DNA of 64,000 nucleotides from NCBI RefSeq assembly GCF_000012945.1, contig NC_007509.1:434001-498000 (forward strand). The letters are read 5' to 3'. How positions within the stretch are numbered: the first letter of the stretch is position 1; each line of letters starts with the position of its first letter. The DNA is from Burkholderia lata (GTDB lineage Bacteria > Pseudomonadota > Gammaproteobacteria > Burkholderiales > Burkholderiaceae). A program made the position numbers and the translations under genes. The notes beneath the pieces were generated by a model. It made no database searches and was not told the origin of the DNA. It was given only the letters and a program-made list of their open reading frames with translations. Of this stretch, positions 26,362 through 34,687 are shown one piece after another.

Positions 26362-26390
26362 ATAAAATCACATTAAATGTGAGAATGCAA
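26362..26390 (-). promoter_or_regulatory. deoK promoter
   Basis: Read on the minus strand: TTGCAT, 17 bp, TTTTAT. The palindrome at 26368-26382 fills the spacer, the classic position for a repressor that blocks RNA polymerase. Confidence 0.6.
26368..26382. promoter_or_regulatory. candidate DeoR-type operator
   Basis: TCACATT A AATGTGA is a perfect 7+1+7 palindrome between the -35 and -10 boxes of deoK. The half-site TCACAT recurs in the candidate deoR promoter. It also resembles the CRP-type half-site TGTGA, so catabolite control is an alternative. Confidence 0.55.
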
Positions 26391-26636
26391 TCATATGATG
26401 TTCGGAGGGTTACTTTCCAGGTCGGCGCGCGTGCGGCGGCTTCTCGGGGAAATCGAGGCTTCTGCCAGTTTTATTGTCTGATGTCGTACAAGAGTGGCGA
26501 GGCGAGAACCCGGTGCTGCGGGGGGGCTGCTGGAGGAAGTCGTGCCGACCGGGCGCATGGGTCGCCGGTGCGACGGGCCGGCTCGACAGAGCCGGCGGTG
26601 GCGAGGCGGGCGCGTTCGTGCGGGCGCGTCCGGCGC

Positions 26637-27314
26637 TTACGCGTACGTGGCGATCAGCGTGTCGAGATTGCGCTGCGCGCGCGGCGTGAGCGGCGCGAAT
26701 TCCGCCGATTGAAACAGCGGGACCTGTGCGCGCAGGTGTTCGAGCGCCTGCCTGCGGCCTGTGCGAAATGCTGCCGACGGCGCATCGGGATCCTGCGCCC
26801 ACTCGCGTGCGATGGCGCGGTCGTATTCGCGCAGCCGATCGGGCGCGGCCGCGAGGATCGCGAGATCGGCGTCGAGAAAAATCCGCCCGGCGCGCTGCAG
26901 GTTCGGATCGGATGCGAACGTATCGGGCAGACGATGCGACTTCGTCGCGAGCACGAGATCGTGCGCAACGGATACGTGCGAAGCGTGCGCATGCAACCAG
27001 GATTCGCTGCAGTGGGTGTTCGTGACTTCCACGAGCCATTGCGCGCTGCGTGCTTCGTTATCCGAGTATTCCGGCAGCGTCGTCGCATACACGAAGTCGT
27101 GCGCCCATACCGCGAGTTCGATCGCTGGCCACAGCGGTTCCGTGCGATACGGCGCGAGATGCGCGAACAGCTCGGCCAGGTGCGCGAGCGTGTGGTAGTG
27201 GCGTTGCGGTTCGCGATATGCGTGCTCGACGAGCGGCCAGACGGCGGCCGTGCCGAAGCAGGCGTCGCAGGAGGCGCGCAGCGTGCGGGCGAGGTCGGGG
27301 GCGAGGTCGGTCAT
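26637..27314 (-). CDS. HD-domain metal-dependent phosphohydrolase-like protein
   Basis: 225 residues from the ATG at 27314. Metal-binding signature: RHYHTLAHLAEL (about residues 35-46) and ELAVWAHDFVY (about 67-77), typical of predicted HD-superfamily phosphohydrolases with unknown nucleotide-like substrates. The open frame extends far upstream of 27314, but only this part has family features. No operon partner on the same strand nearby. Confidence 0.8.
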   Translation of the reverse strand: MTDLAPDLARTLRASCDACFGTAAVWPLVEHAYREPQRHYHTLAHLAELFAHLAPYRTEPLWPAIELAVWAHDFVYATTLPEYSDNEARSAQWLVEVTNTHCSESWLHAHASHVSVAHDLVLATKSHRLPDTFASDPNLQRAGRIFLDADLAILAAAPDRLREYDRAIAREWAQDPDAPSAAFRTGRRQALEHLRAQVPLFQSAEFAPLTPRAQRNLDTLIATYA

Positions 27315-27837
27315 CGGTGGCGAGCGGCTCGGGCTGGCGATGCGCGCAGCATAGCAAACGCGGCAGCGCGGGCTGCATGAACGCAGGAGATTCGTCGCAT
27401 GCGGCGCGCTGACCTGCGCTGCGGCACGACATAAGTCCGTGTCCGTCATCGCGAGACACGGAGCGTCGGGCAGTGCGAGCGCCCGACGCGACATGTCGTG
27501 TGGTGTCGTGAAAGCGGGCGGGCCCAGGGGCGCGGGGCTGAAGTCGGCGGCGATGCCCCGCGTCTCGCGCTGGCGATTGACACGTCGAAGTCGTTGGCGC
27601 AACGTCATGAACTGCACGACGCCTTGCGCCGTGAATGGCGATAGTCGTAGTGATACTGTCATCCGCGCGTTCCGTATCCGGGACGCGAGCGATGTGTGAT
27701 CTCGATGGACGACAGGCAACCGATGCCGTCTGTCGAGACAATCTTCCATGATGGCGCGTCGCAATGTGACTGGCGGCCTGCGAAACACGGCGCACGGGCC
27801 GCCACCGAATCGAACACGGTTGAACAGGTGAACCGAT
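27315..27837. other. intergenic, no supported gene
   Basis: A 523-bp gap. Frames are open on both strands (for example about 27439-27699 on plus and the extension of the HD gene on minus), but they are rich in Arg, Ser and Thr, lack ribosome binding sites and show no domain. The promoter of the 27838 gene should lie at its right end; no convincing box was seen. Confidence 0.45.
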
Positions 27838-28242
27838 ATGAATACTGGAACACATTCCCACCGGGCAGAACACTGCGCCCGCATCCGGACCGCGCTTCTC
27901 GATTTGCACCGGACCCTGGTCGAACTTGAGCGTCGCGAGTATGAGAAGACCCATGGGCACCAATCGGCCGGCGATTTTCTGCAGGTGATGGCCTTCGACG
28001 ATTCGATGAAGTGGCTGGAGCCGCTCAGCCGACTGATCGTCATGCTGGACGAAGCGCTGGATCAAGAGGGTGAACTGGAGCTGACGCCGACGGTAGTCGT
28101 GGCGAGAACACGGGAATTGCTCAAGCTGGACCGTGCGTCCACGGACGCATTTGCGACGCGTTATCTGTATCACTTCGACAACTCGGCGGATCTCGCGGTC
28201 GACCACACTGCGTTGTTGAAGCTCATCGGCAACGTTGCGTAG
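27838..28242 (+). CDS. small helical protein, unknown
   Basis: 134 residues, soluble, predicted mostly helical (LLDLHRTLVELERREYEKTHG; LSRLIVMLDEALDQEGELEL). The C-terminal part DAFATRYLYHFDNSADLAVDHTALLKLIG looks conserved. No named family is recognised. Base composition is somewhat less GC-rich than in the flanking core genes. It precedes the M17-N-domain gene by 240 bp on the same strand. Confidence 0.6.
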   Translation: MNTGTHSHRAEHCARIRTALLDLHRTLVELERREYEKTHGHQSAGDFLQVMAFDDSMKWLEPLSRLIVMLDEALDQEGELELTPTVVVARTRELLKLDRASTDAFATRYLYHFDNSADLAVDHTALLKLIGNVA

Positions 28243-28481
28243 GCCATGCTAGAAACGCGTGTTCGACGTGCCTGGCGCGACCTCTACGCGTCACGCCGAC
28301 AGCACGTGTAGCCGCTGCGATTTCGCATGAACAGGAAGCCACCGAGGGCAATCCCGATCGGCACAAGCCGTTGATCCGGACTGCACGCACATGTCTGGTC
28401 CATTGCACGCGGATGGCTTTTGCATCGATCGTCAGGATCGAAGACGGGCCCGCCGCGTCCTGACCTCACGGGAGAGACGAT

Positions 28482-29099
28482 ATGGTTCTACGGCAGATCA
28501 TCGGCAGTTGGCGTGATGTGTCCTTCGAAGTTGCCGCATGGGATGGCGTCGGCGCGCAGGTCGATCTTTCCTGCGGTTGCATGTTCGCCCGCGAGGCGGC
28601 AGGTGAGGGGCCGACGGGCGGACTACGCCATCTCGACCTCGCGCTTTCGGGGGCGCTCACCGGGTTGCGGCGCGAAGGCCACTTTCTGGCGGCGCCGATG
28701 GAAACACTGTTGATCAGCCGCCCGCCCGCGGGTATCGAAGTGGGCCGCGTGCTGTTGATCGGGCTCGGTGATCCCGCAAGCTGGACCATTGATGTCACCG
28801 CGGCTGCCGCCGCCACGGCCGCGCGAACGGCGATGCAGCAGGGTTTGCAAAGTGCAGCCTTCGCGCCGAGCATACTCGACGGCGGGTTGACGAGTGCGGC
28901 TACCGACGGTATGCCGCACGCCATGGTGACGGCCGTGCTGGCCACGATAGACACACAATACCGGATCGCGGAACTGGGGCTCTCTGCGCTACCGTCACTG
29001 CGCCATTGGGTCTTCGATGTCGGCGCGTCCCGCTTTGACGGAGCGGTAGAACAATTCGGAAACGCACTGGCGAGTGCACAGTCCCGGCGCTCGAAGTAG
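28482..29099 (+). CDS. stand-alone leucyl-aminopeptidase (M17) N-terminal domain protein
   Basis: 205 residues. The segment VGRVLLIGLGDPASWTIDVTAAAAATAART, with the preceding acidic Gly-rich half, resembles the macro-domain-like N-terminal domain of M17 leucyl aminopeptidases. No catalytic peptidase domain follows (no NTDAEGRL-type metal site), so it is not an active aminopeptidase. GGGAGAG precedes the ATG. It lies at the edge of the AT-rich island. Free M17-N domains may bind nucleotides or modified groups; the function here is unknown. Confidence 0.65.
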   Translation: MVLRQIIGSWRDVSFEVAAWDGVGAQVDLSCGCMFAREAAGEGPTGGLRHLDLALSGALTGLRREGHFLAAPMETLLISRPPAGIEVGRVLLIGLGDPASWTIDVTAAAAATAARTAMQQGLQSAAFAPSILDGGLTSAATDGMPHAMVTAVLATIDTQYRIAELGLSALPSLRHWVFDVGASRFDGAVEQFGNALASAQSRRSK

Positions 29100-29356
29100 C
29101 GGAAGACCGATTCGGTTTGCGTGAAATGAGGCGTCCTCAGCTGTATAAGGCTGGACTGGACAAAGCAGACAGCATCAGATCGTCTGACTTAGTTCGGCCA
29201 AGAAGCGTCGTTCGCTATTACAGAGAACCCTTCATTCAGACGACTGCTTCATCCCGGCACCGGCCATTGCAGAATGAGTGATCGCCGCCATCTTGCACCA
29301 AGACCGTGAAATGAATTAGGCCGATCGTACGCTATCACTAAGCGGTTCACGGTGAG

Positions 29357-30193
29357 TCACCGATGATAAATGCCATCATCCAAAGGGGGGCCATCAGCAG
29401 TCACTCCGCTGATAGGCTCTCGTGGCTCAAAAATGGATCCACCAAACACTGCGTCGAAGTCTGCTTCCACGTCTGCTAGGTACTGCAACATAATGCCGAG
29501 CAATCCTCGAAACGTATCACAGTGCCATTCGATGTGGGGCGTAATCTTTGCTAAGACGTTATTCTTAAATTCACTTAGATTCGTTGGAACGTCTAACATG
29601 GTGCCCGTGCCCAACATCGGAGACAAAGCCATGTAATTAAACATGGACATGAACATTACCGGCCCACTGTTCTCTCGCCGCAACCGATCAAACTTATCCT
29701 GACCTTGACGGCTAAGCTTCTTGTATGCGTCGTCTCGATCAATATTGAATTCTTCGATGTATTGGAGCGGTTTGTCTGCGGCGTCACCGATACGTGGGCA
29801 GAAGTACCTTTTCCACCACGCCTCAAAATATCTTTGCTGAAACTCAAGGTACGTCATCCCCACTATATTCGTGTTCTGGGTGTATCGCTTAGCACCTTGT
29901 TGAAGCCCCTGCTTAGAAATGACTAATCCTATATTTGCACCAGTTTCTTGCATTATCGTTGTGAAGGAGTGAACGACGGATTGGGGTACTGCGCTACTCC
30001 AATTTTTGCATTCGACGATGTACCTAATTTTGTCGACACTCCGAACGTCTACTGCGAGGACATCAACATTCACCGAGCCACGCGGTGTTTCCAAATCGAC
30101 CTCGACATCAGCACGTAACCCGACGTTACGGAAGATACGTTGAACGCCTGTTTGAAGGTCTTGCCAATTTTTTGGTAAAGGGTCATCAATCAC
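29357..30193 (-). CDS. Mrr-like restriction endonuclease
   Basis: 278 residues with a GTG start at 30193. The N-terminal half is a PD-(D/E)XK nuclease domain: Asp44 in NVDVLAVD, Glu61-Cys-Lys63 in YIVECKNW, then GANIGLVISKQGLQQGA, the helix-strand typical of Mrr_cat domains. The C-terminal half (residues about 130-278) has no recognised domain and ends in an acidic tail. Codon use is much AT-richer than in surrounding genes, indicating horizontal acquisition. No methylase is adjacent, as for Mrr-type enzymes that cut modified DNA. A homing or antiphage role is possible. Confidence 0.8.
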   Translation of the reverse strand: MIDDPLPKNWQDLQTGVQRIFRNVGLRADVEVDLETPRGSVNVDVLAVDVRSVDKIRYIVECKNWSSAVPQSVVHSFTTIMQETGANIGLVISKQGLQQGAKRYTQNTNIVGMTYLEFQQRYFEAWWKRYFCPRIGDAADKPLQYIEEFNIDRDDAYKKLSRQGQDKFDRLRRENSGPVMFMSMFNYMALSPMLGTGTMLDVPTNLSEFKNNVLAKITPHIEWHCDTFRGLLGIMLQYLADVEADFDAVFGGSIFEPREPISGVTADGPPLDDGIYHR

Positions 30194-30549
30194 AGCAGTC
30201 TCTCTTTTTTGCGATGCGCTAGCGAATAAGGTTACTAAGGTTCTCGTGTACCGGACATCAGCGATTTAACCGAACGGCACCTTAACCACTGCGCTAGGAT
30301 AATCTATCTCTAGACATTTTTGCTGGCGTCGGCGGCAGTTATGGGTTACTGCAGAACATGGTTCGAAGCGTGTGCGAGGGCCACGTACATACCGCGAACA
30401 TCTGCGCCCGTCCGAGACCGACCGTTCGACTAGATCAGAAAAGCGGTCGACAATGAGGCTACCCGATCCGCAAACATCCGCGTCGTAGAAAGGCGCAATC
30501 GAAAACAAATTGGCGCACGAGCCTCAGCCGACCGCGCCGGCTGCGACGG
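30194..30549. other. gap between endonuclease and HExxH genes
   Basis: 356 bp of intermediate base composition with no supported gene. Short frames on the minus strand (about 30266-30508) start without a ribosome binding site. It should contain the endonuclease promoter if the two genes are not co-transcribed. No tRNA or repeat was found. Confidence 0.45.
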
Positions 30550-31905
30550 CTAGCGGATGAGATATCCGGGTGCATCGAGCGGGATGTGGAATCGCTCGTG
30601 TGGTTGCTCTCTGTACATTGCATCAAGCCTCGCAAACGTCTTCATGTGATTATCAAAATATTCGACGACACCCAGATCGATGCGATTCGGCATCTCTATC
30701 TCGGTGTCATCGCCAAGAATAATGTTAATTGCCGTAATTTCTTGGAAGTTCAAGAGACCAACCGATGTTTCGTTAAGTTTAGGGGCATTGCTAGCGAAGC
30801 TCCTCTTAAAAATCTCTGCATCACCTAGAACATTCAGTTCATCGATCCACGCTTGTTTCATTGGGACTGTGAATTCGCGTTCCAGATCGAGGGTGTCTTC
30901 GCCTACCTCTAGATAGTCAATCCACAGCGATCGGATGGCTTGCTTTGGGTTGGTTCTGACAAGTTCGAGGTAGCCCGAACGATTCTCTTCACCCATTTCT
31001 TGCATCCAACCATACGTGAACAGAACAGTTTTGAAAAATAGCAATGGACGATTTGCGGCCCGTCTCAACTCCATCGCCAGCGCGTTCCCGAGTCTTTGAT
31101 TGAGCGTCGACGGCTCAATTATATTCGCCATCGCTGCCATTCCGAAGTCGGTCGCGTCTAGAGAAAATCTGCACAGCGCTGCAACATAAATCAACAGATC
31201 GCGAAGAGCCAATTCTGGAAAGTGCACGCGCGCAAGGTTTAGAAGAACGGAATACTCCAAACGGGCAGGGTCGTTGAGTAAAGCCGAAAAGCTACGCTCG
31301 ATGTCTTCGAGGCGGAGAATGCGTAGAGCGTTGTCTTCGAGCGATTCAGTGTCCGAAATTCTGGATAGATACTCGCTAGCCGTGGCGTTCGCTTCAAGCA
31401 GCGACAACATACTCAGTGGGACTTGATGTTGGCAAACATCGTTGCGGAAATAGCAGACTATAAGCACCGCACCGAATTGCGTTGTGTAACGAAGAGTGTG
31501 ATGAAGCGTTTCGCAATCCATCGGGGGAACGTCGGTGGTCGAGAGCAACTCGGTATGCATTTCAATCTCAGATGTCTCAAGCATGAACACCTTTTGAGCG
31601 TCTTCATATTCTGAGCCCTTCTCTTCAAGGTATTTGATGGTTCGAAGCTTGCGAAGGATGTATTGACACCCCCATGCCGTCGTTGTCATATCTAGAAAGT
31701 GGGTAATCTCATGCTTCAACAGTGCCCGAATCTCAACTTGACGCTCGCTGAGTTCTGTTGTGCCATTTTGGGGCTGAATTGCCCCGAGAATTTCCTCCTT
31801 ATGCTTACTATCGTAGATGCTTAAGACAATGATATTTGAGAAAAAGTCGAAATAACCTTCGTAATCGGGTGTGCATAGATATCTTTGCATAGGTTGTCCA
31901 TTCAT
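30550..31905 (-). CDS. HExxH-motif protein of unknown family
   Basis: 451 residues, soluble, acidic. Residues 65-69 are HEITH in the context LLKHEITHFLDMT, a good zincin-type metallopeptidase signature, followed by Glu-rich helices that could supply the third zinc ligand (FMLETSEIEMHTELL, about residues 107-121). The remaining 330 residues look helical and match no family I know. Strongly AT-rich codon use, the same as the endonuclease downstream on the same strand. Candidate protease effector or processing enzyme of the island; this is inference from one motif. Confidence 0.65.
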   Translation of the reverse strand: MNGQPMQRYLCTPDYEGYFDFFSNIIVLSIYDSKHKEEILGAIQPQNGTTELSERQVEIRALLKHEITHFLDMTTTAWGCQYILRKLRTIKYLEEKGSEYEDAQKVFMLETSEIEMHTELLSTTDVPPMDCETLHHTLRYTTQFGAVLIVCYFRNDVCQHQVPLSMLSLLEANATASEYLSRISDTESLEDNALRILRLEDIERSFSALLNDPARLEYSVLLNLARVHFPELALRDLLIYVAALCRFSLDATDFGMAAMANIIEPSTLNQRLGNALAMELRRAANRPLLFFKTVLFTYGWMQEMGEENRSGYLELVRTNPKQAIRSLWIDYLEVGEDTLDLEREFTVPMKQAWIDELNVLGDAEIFKRSFASNAPKLNETSVGLLNFQEITAINIILGDDTEIEMPNRIDLGVVEYFDNHMKTFARLDAMYREQPHERFHIPLDAPGYLIR

Positions 31906-32792
31906 TTACTGTTACCGGGTCTTGCCATTCACGGTTGGCCTGTCCGGTGACAAACGCCATCGCGAAGAGTCCGACAAGATCTAATTTTATTATCTCGTCG
32001 CTGAAATCCGAAGAGCGGTGCTCTTAGGCGCGTTCGGCTTTCTGATGAGATCCTTTTGCTGGAGACGATCCGGCCGACGCGACTGTCCTCGACGTTGAGG
32101 GTGCTGCACCCTTACTGCTCAACACCGCCTCCCTCGAAGCGCTCGCGGACGCATACCGGCGCAGCCCTTTCGATTCTTCGGCGATTATGCGGGACTTGTC
32201 GATCCGGCTGCCTTCGCTCAGCGGCTGCGGCCGCTGCGTGTTCGCCGAGCGTCCCTTTGCGGGACCGGTGGCCCCTTATACTGGAAGTCCGAGGCACTCA
32301 CAATGCGGCCATTGAAGTCACCATGGCTTGAGTGGCTCCTTCGGGTCGATCACGGCCTTTGATGAGGTGACGTCCAAGCAATCTCAGACCCGATCTGACG
32401 CTGTCTGATAGATCAGGTCTAGACTTGCACACCTCAGCCGGCTCGTCGGGTCGTCCACCTCCACCTCCACGTCCGCCAGCGGCGTGCAGCCGGCATCCAT
32501 TCCTCGAGCCACCGATGATCGCTGCCGTCGATCCGAATCGATTCGCCCTGGCGCACGCGGCAGCGCAGCAGCTTTTGACCTCGGACGCCAACTGCAAAGC
32601 GAAACTCGATCGGCGTCACCGTTGTCATTCCGCCTCGTGGCCGGTGGCGGATCGCGCGCTGGTGACGGCCATGTATGCCATGGTCGCGGACACGAAGCCT
32701 GCCCCGGAAGATTGCTGACGAAACTGTCGTCGCAGCGTGGGCCGCGAACCGCGCGATACCGCGGACTGTAACGACCTATCCGTCGGGCGCGT
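31906..32792. other. right border region of the AT-rich island, no supported gene
   Basis: 887 bp. Base composition changes from AT-rich to GC-rich at about 32040. Beyond that, short frames on both strands (for example 32434-32628 on minus and 32425-32718 on plus) have no recognisable domain or ribosome binding site, and the segment reads like decayed coding sequence. No integrase, tRNA end or flanking direct repeat was found. Confidence 0.45.
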
Positions 32793-33650
32793 CTACACGT
32801 TGACGACACCGCGCCCGAGTTCGATCACGCGCCCGCCGACGCCGATTTCACCGCTCGCACTGACCAACAACCGCAGCAGGCAAGGCCGGCCGACGGCTTC
32901 ACCCTGTTCGACTTGAAACGCGGCGGGCAGGCCGCGCTTCATCGCAAGCAGCCACCCGCCCAGATTCGCGCAGGCAGATCCCGTGCCCGGATCTTCCGAG
33001 ACGCTGCCTTGCTTCACGAAGAAGTAGCGCGACACCACCGTCCCCGGGCGCTCGGCATCGAACGCGAATACGTAGGCGGTCTTGCGGCCGAGGCTGCTGG
33101 TCGGCCAGATGTCGAGGCATGCGCTGTCGGGCTGCGCGCGGCGCACGGCAGCGGCGTCCTTGAGTGCGACCAGCAACTGGTCGGCGCCGGTGTCGACCCA
33201 GATCGGCGGTGCGAGCAGATCGTCTTCCGTGAGCCCCAGCAGTGCCGCGATTCGCGCGTCGGGCAACTCGCACGGCGCCGTCTTCGGCATGCCTGCGTGC
33301 GGTGCAGTGAATGTCCACACGTCGTCATGCGCGCTCACGTCGACCACCCCGGCCTTGAACTCGAGCGCGAGATCGTTGCCCGTACCCAGCAGGTCGCGCA
33401 CGACATGCGCGGTGCCGAGTGTCGGATGGCCGGCAAAGGCCATCTCATAGCCCGGCGTGAAGATGCGAACCCGCGCATGTGCGCGCTCCGACGGCAGCAC
33501 GAAGGTCGTTTCGGACAGGTTGAACTGCACCGCGAGTGCCCGCATGGTCGCGTCGTCCATGCCGCGCGCATCTTCGAATACGCAAAGCGGGTTGCCGCCG
33601 AAAGTCGATTCGGCGAAGACATTCAGCAGGCGGAAGGCATAGGCGGTCAT
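32793..33650 (-). CDS. PhzF family isomerase/epimerase
   Basis: 285 residues, two-domain diaminopimelate-epimerase-like fold. The catalytic Glu is in the conserved FNLSETTFVLP (about residue 45). Other PhzF landmarks are FGGNPLCVFED at the start, FAGHPTLGTAHV and EDPGTGSACANLGGW. Cytosolic. The characterised member isomerises an intermediate of phenazine synthesis, but isolated genes such as this one have other, mostly unknown substrates. Same strand as the TrmB gene upstream, 86 bp apart, possibly co-transcribed with it. Confidence 0.88.
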   Translation of the reverse strand: MTAYAFRLLNVFAESTFGGNPLCVFEDARGMDDATMRALAVQFNLSETTFVLPSERAHARVRIFTPGYEMAFAGHPTLGTAHVVRDLLGTGNDLALEFKAGVVDVSAHDDVWTFTAPHAGMPKTAPCELPDARIAALLGLTEDDLLAPPIWVDTGADQLLVALKDAAAVRRAQPDSACLDIWPTSSLGRKTAYVFAFDAERPGTVVSRYFFVKQGSVSEDPGTGSACANLGGWLLAMKRGLPAAFQVEQGEAVGRPCLLRLLVSASGEIGVGGRVIELGRGVVNV

Positions 33651-33736
33651 TTGACGCTCGTGTGTGTGAGGGGATTACCGTACCGGGGCGGGTGCGCGCG
33701 GCTCGATGCACCGGCAGCCGCGCGGCGTCGCATGGG

Positions 33737-34555
33737 TCAGCTCGGCTTGTCGAGCGGCGCAAGCATCGCCTGCATGTCGGGATGCTTCAGGATTTTCCGG
33801 TACTCCGCCGGACTCATTGCGTCGATCAACACGCGCCCGCTCACGTCCGCCTTGATGTACTCGACTGCGAGCAGCGCGATGACCGGATTGGTCGTCAAGG
33901 TGGCGTGATCGGGTGAATGATCGCCGAATTCCGCCACCACTGCCTCGGTGTTGTCCGCCACCGCGACGGCGAGCCGGCGACCGGACAGCCTGAGCCTCGC
34001 GCTGGCGCCGCATTTGGCCATGTCGTAGTGGCGCGGCCCGTTGAGCGTGCGAGTGCCGTAGATCGCCACGTGCGTGTCGACGCCCCGTGCCGCGGCAGCC
34101 TCGAGCAGCGGCCCGAGGTCGTCGATCTCTTCGTCCCAGACGCCCGCGAAGATCTGTGTTTTCGCATTGACGATGACGCGCGCGAACGCGCTGGCGATCG
34201 CCTCCCGCCCGCTCAACGACCAGACGAGCCCCGGCTCCTGCTGGACCGGCAGCCGATCGAGCGCGCCCGCGGCCAGTTCGAGATCCGCATTGAAGCGCGT
34301 GCGCAAGTCCTCGAGCAAGGACCGGTGGGGTACGGCCGCATAGCGGACGGGTTCCGACCGGTTGACGAGCACCGCCCCGCGCGTTTCCAGGCGACCCAGG
34401 GTTTCGTAGATCTTCGATGGCGGCATGCCGGCGCGCCGGCCGACTTCCGCGCCCGTCAGTGCGGCCTGCCCGACAAGGGCCGCGTAGGCCTGCGCCTCGT
34501 ACTGGGTGAATCCAAGCCGGATCAACGACGTGATCAGCTCCGTGTTTTCGCTCAT
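33737..34555 (-). CDS. TrmB family transcriptional regulator
   Basis: 272 residues. The N-terminal winged helix (LIRLGFTQYEAQAYAALVG ... GRRAGMPPSKIYETLGRLETRGAV, residues about 10-62) is the TrmB signature, common in Archaea and less so in bacteria. The middle region (ALDRLPVQQEPGLVWSLSGREAI) and the C-terminal part match the TrmB effector domain, which has a phospholipase-D-like fold. It is divergent from ridA/MFS, and two TACTAC-N4-GTAGTA palindromes lie in the gap. I infer repression of the ridA-like operon and of itself. Confidence 0.85.
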   Translation of the reverse strand: MSENTELITSLIRLGFTQYEAQAYAALVGQAALTGAEVGRRAGMPPSKIYETLGRLETRGAVLVNRSEPVRYAAVPHRSLLEDLRTRFNADLELAAGALDRLPVQQEPGLVWSLSGREAIASAFARVIVNAKTQIFAGVWDEEIDDLGPLLEAAAARGVDTHVAIYGTRTLNGPRHYDMAKCGASARLRLSGRRLAVAVADNTEAVVAEFGDHSPDHATLTTNPVIALLAVEYIKADVSGRVLIDAMSPAEYRKILKHPDMQAMLAPLDKPS

Positions 34556-34596
34556 CTGTATCGGCTCCTGCGCCCACGACGACCTGCATGGGCTCC

Positions 34597-34624
34597 TTGA
34601 TTAACTACCGGAGTAGTATACAAT
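34597..34624 (+). promoter_or_regulatory. promoter of the RidA/MFS operon
   Basis: TTGATT (34597-34602) and TACAAT (34619-34624) are separated by exactly the 16-bp operator copy 1. Transcription would start near 34631, just before copy 2. Confidence 0.65.
34603..34618. promoter_or_regulatory. candidate TrmB operator, copy 1
   Basis: AACTAC CGGA GTAGTA is a 6+4+6 inverted repeat with one mismatch and fills the promoter spacer. Same consensus as copy 2, centre-to-centre distance 32 bp (three helical turns). Confidence 0.7.
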
Positions 34625-34634
34625 CGCCCGAACT

Positions 34635-34650
34635 TACTACCCAAGTAGTA
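34635..34650. promoter_or_regulatory. candidate TrmB operator, copy 2
   Basis: TACTAC CCAA GTAGTA is a perfect 6+4+6 palindrome just downstream of the predicted start of transcription, on the same helix face as copy 1. Confidence 0.7.
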
Positions 34651-34687
34651 GGCGATGTATCTCAACCTGACTGGAGGGATCTTCAAG

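Larger units (their letters stand above)
26296..26636. other. intergenic: deoK promoter region and 3' side of the HD gene
   Basis: The 341-bp gap holds the deoK promoter/operator (26362-26390) in an AT-rich pocket, then a GC-rich stretch up to the end of the HD-domain gene at 26637. No further gene or RNA is evident. Confidence 0.6.

Noticed and set aside
27439..27699. Possible 86-residue gene on the plus strand
   Set aside because: Arg/Ser-rich, no ribosome binding site, no recognisable domain, in a GC-rich gap.
28284..28469. Possible 61-residue minus-strand protein with one hydrophobic stretch
   Set aside because: One short hydrophobic segment is not enough; no ribosome binding site and it lies upstream of, and antisense to, the leader of the 28482 gene.
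32434..32628. Possible 64-residue minus-strand protein
   Set aside because: Ends in a Trp/Arg-rich low-complexity stretch, no family, surrounded by apparently decayed sequence.
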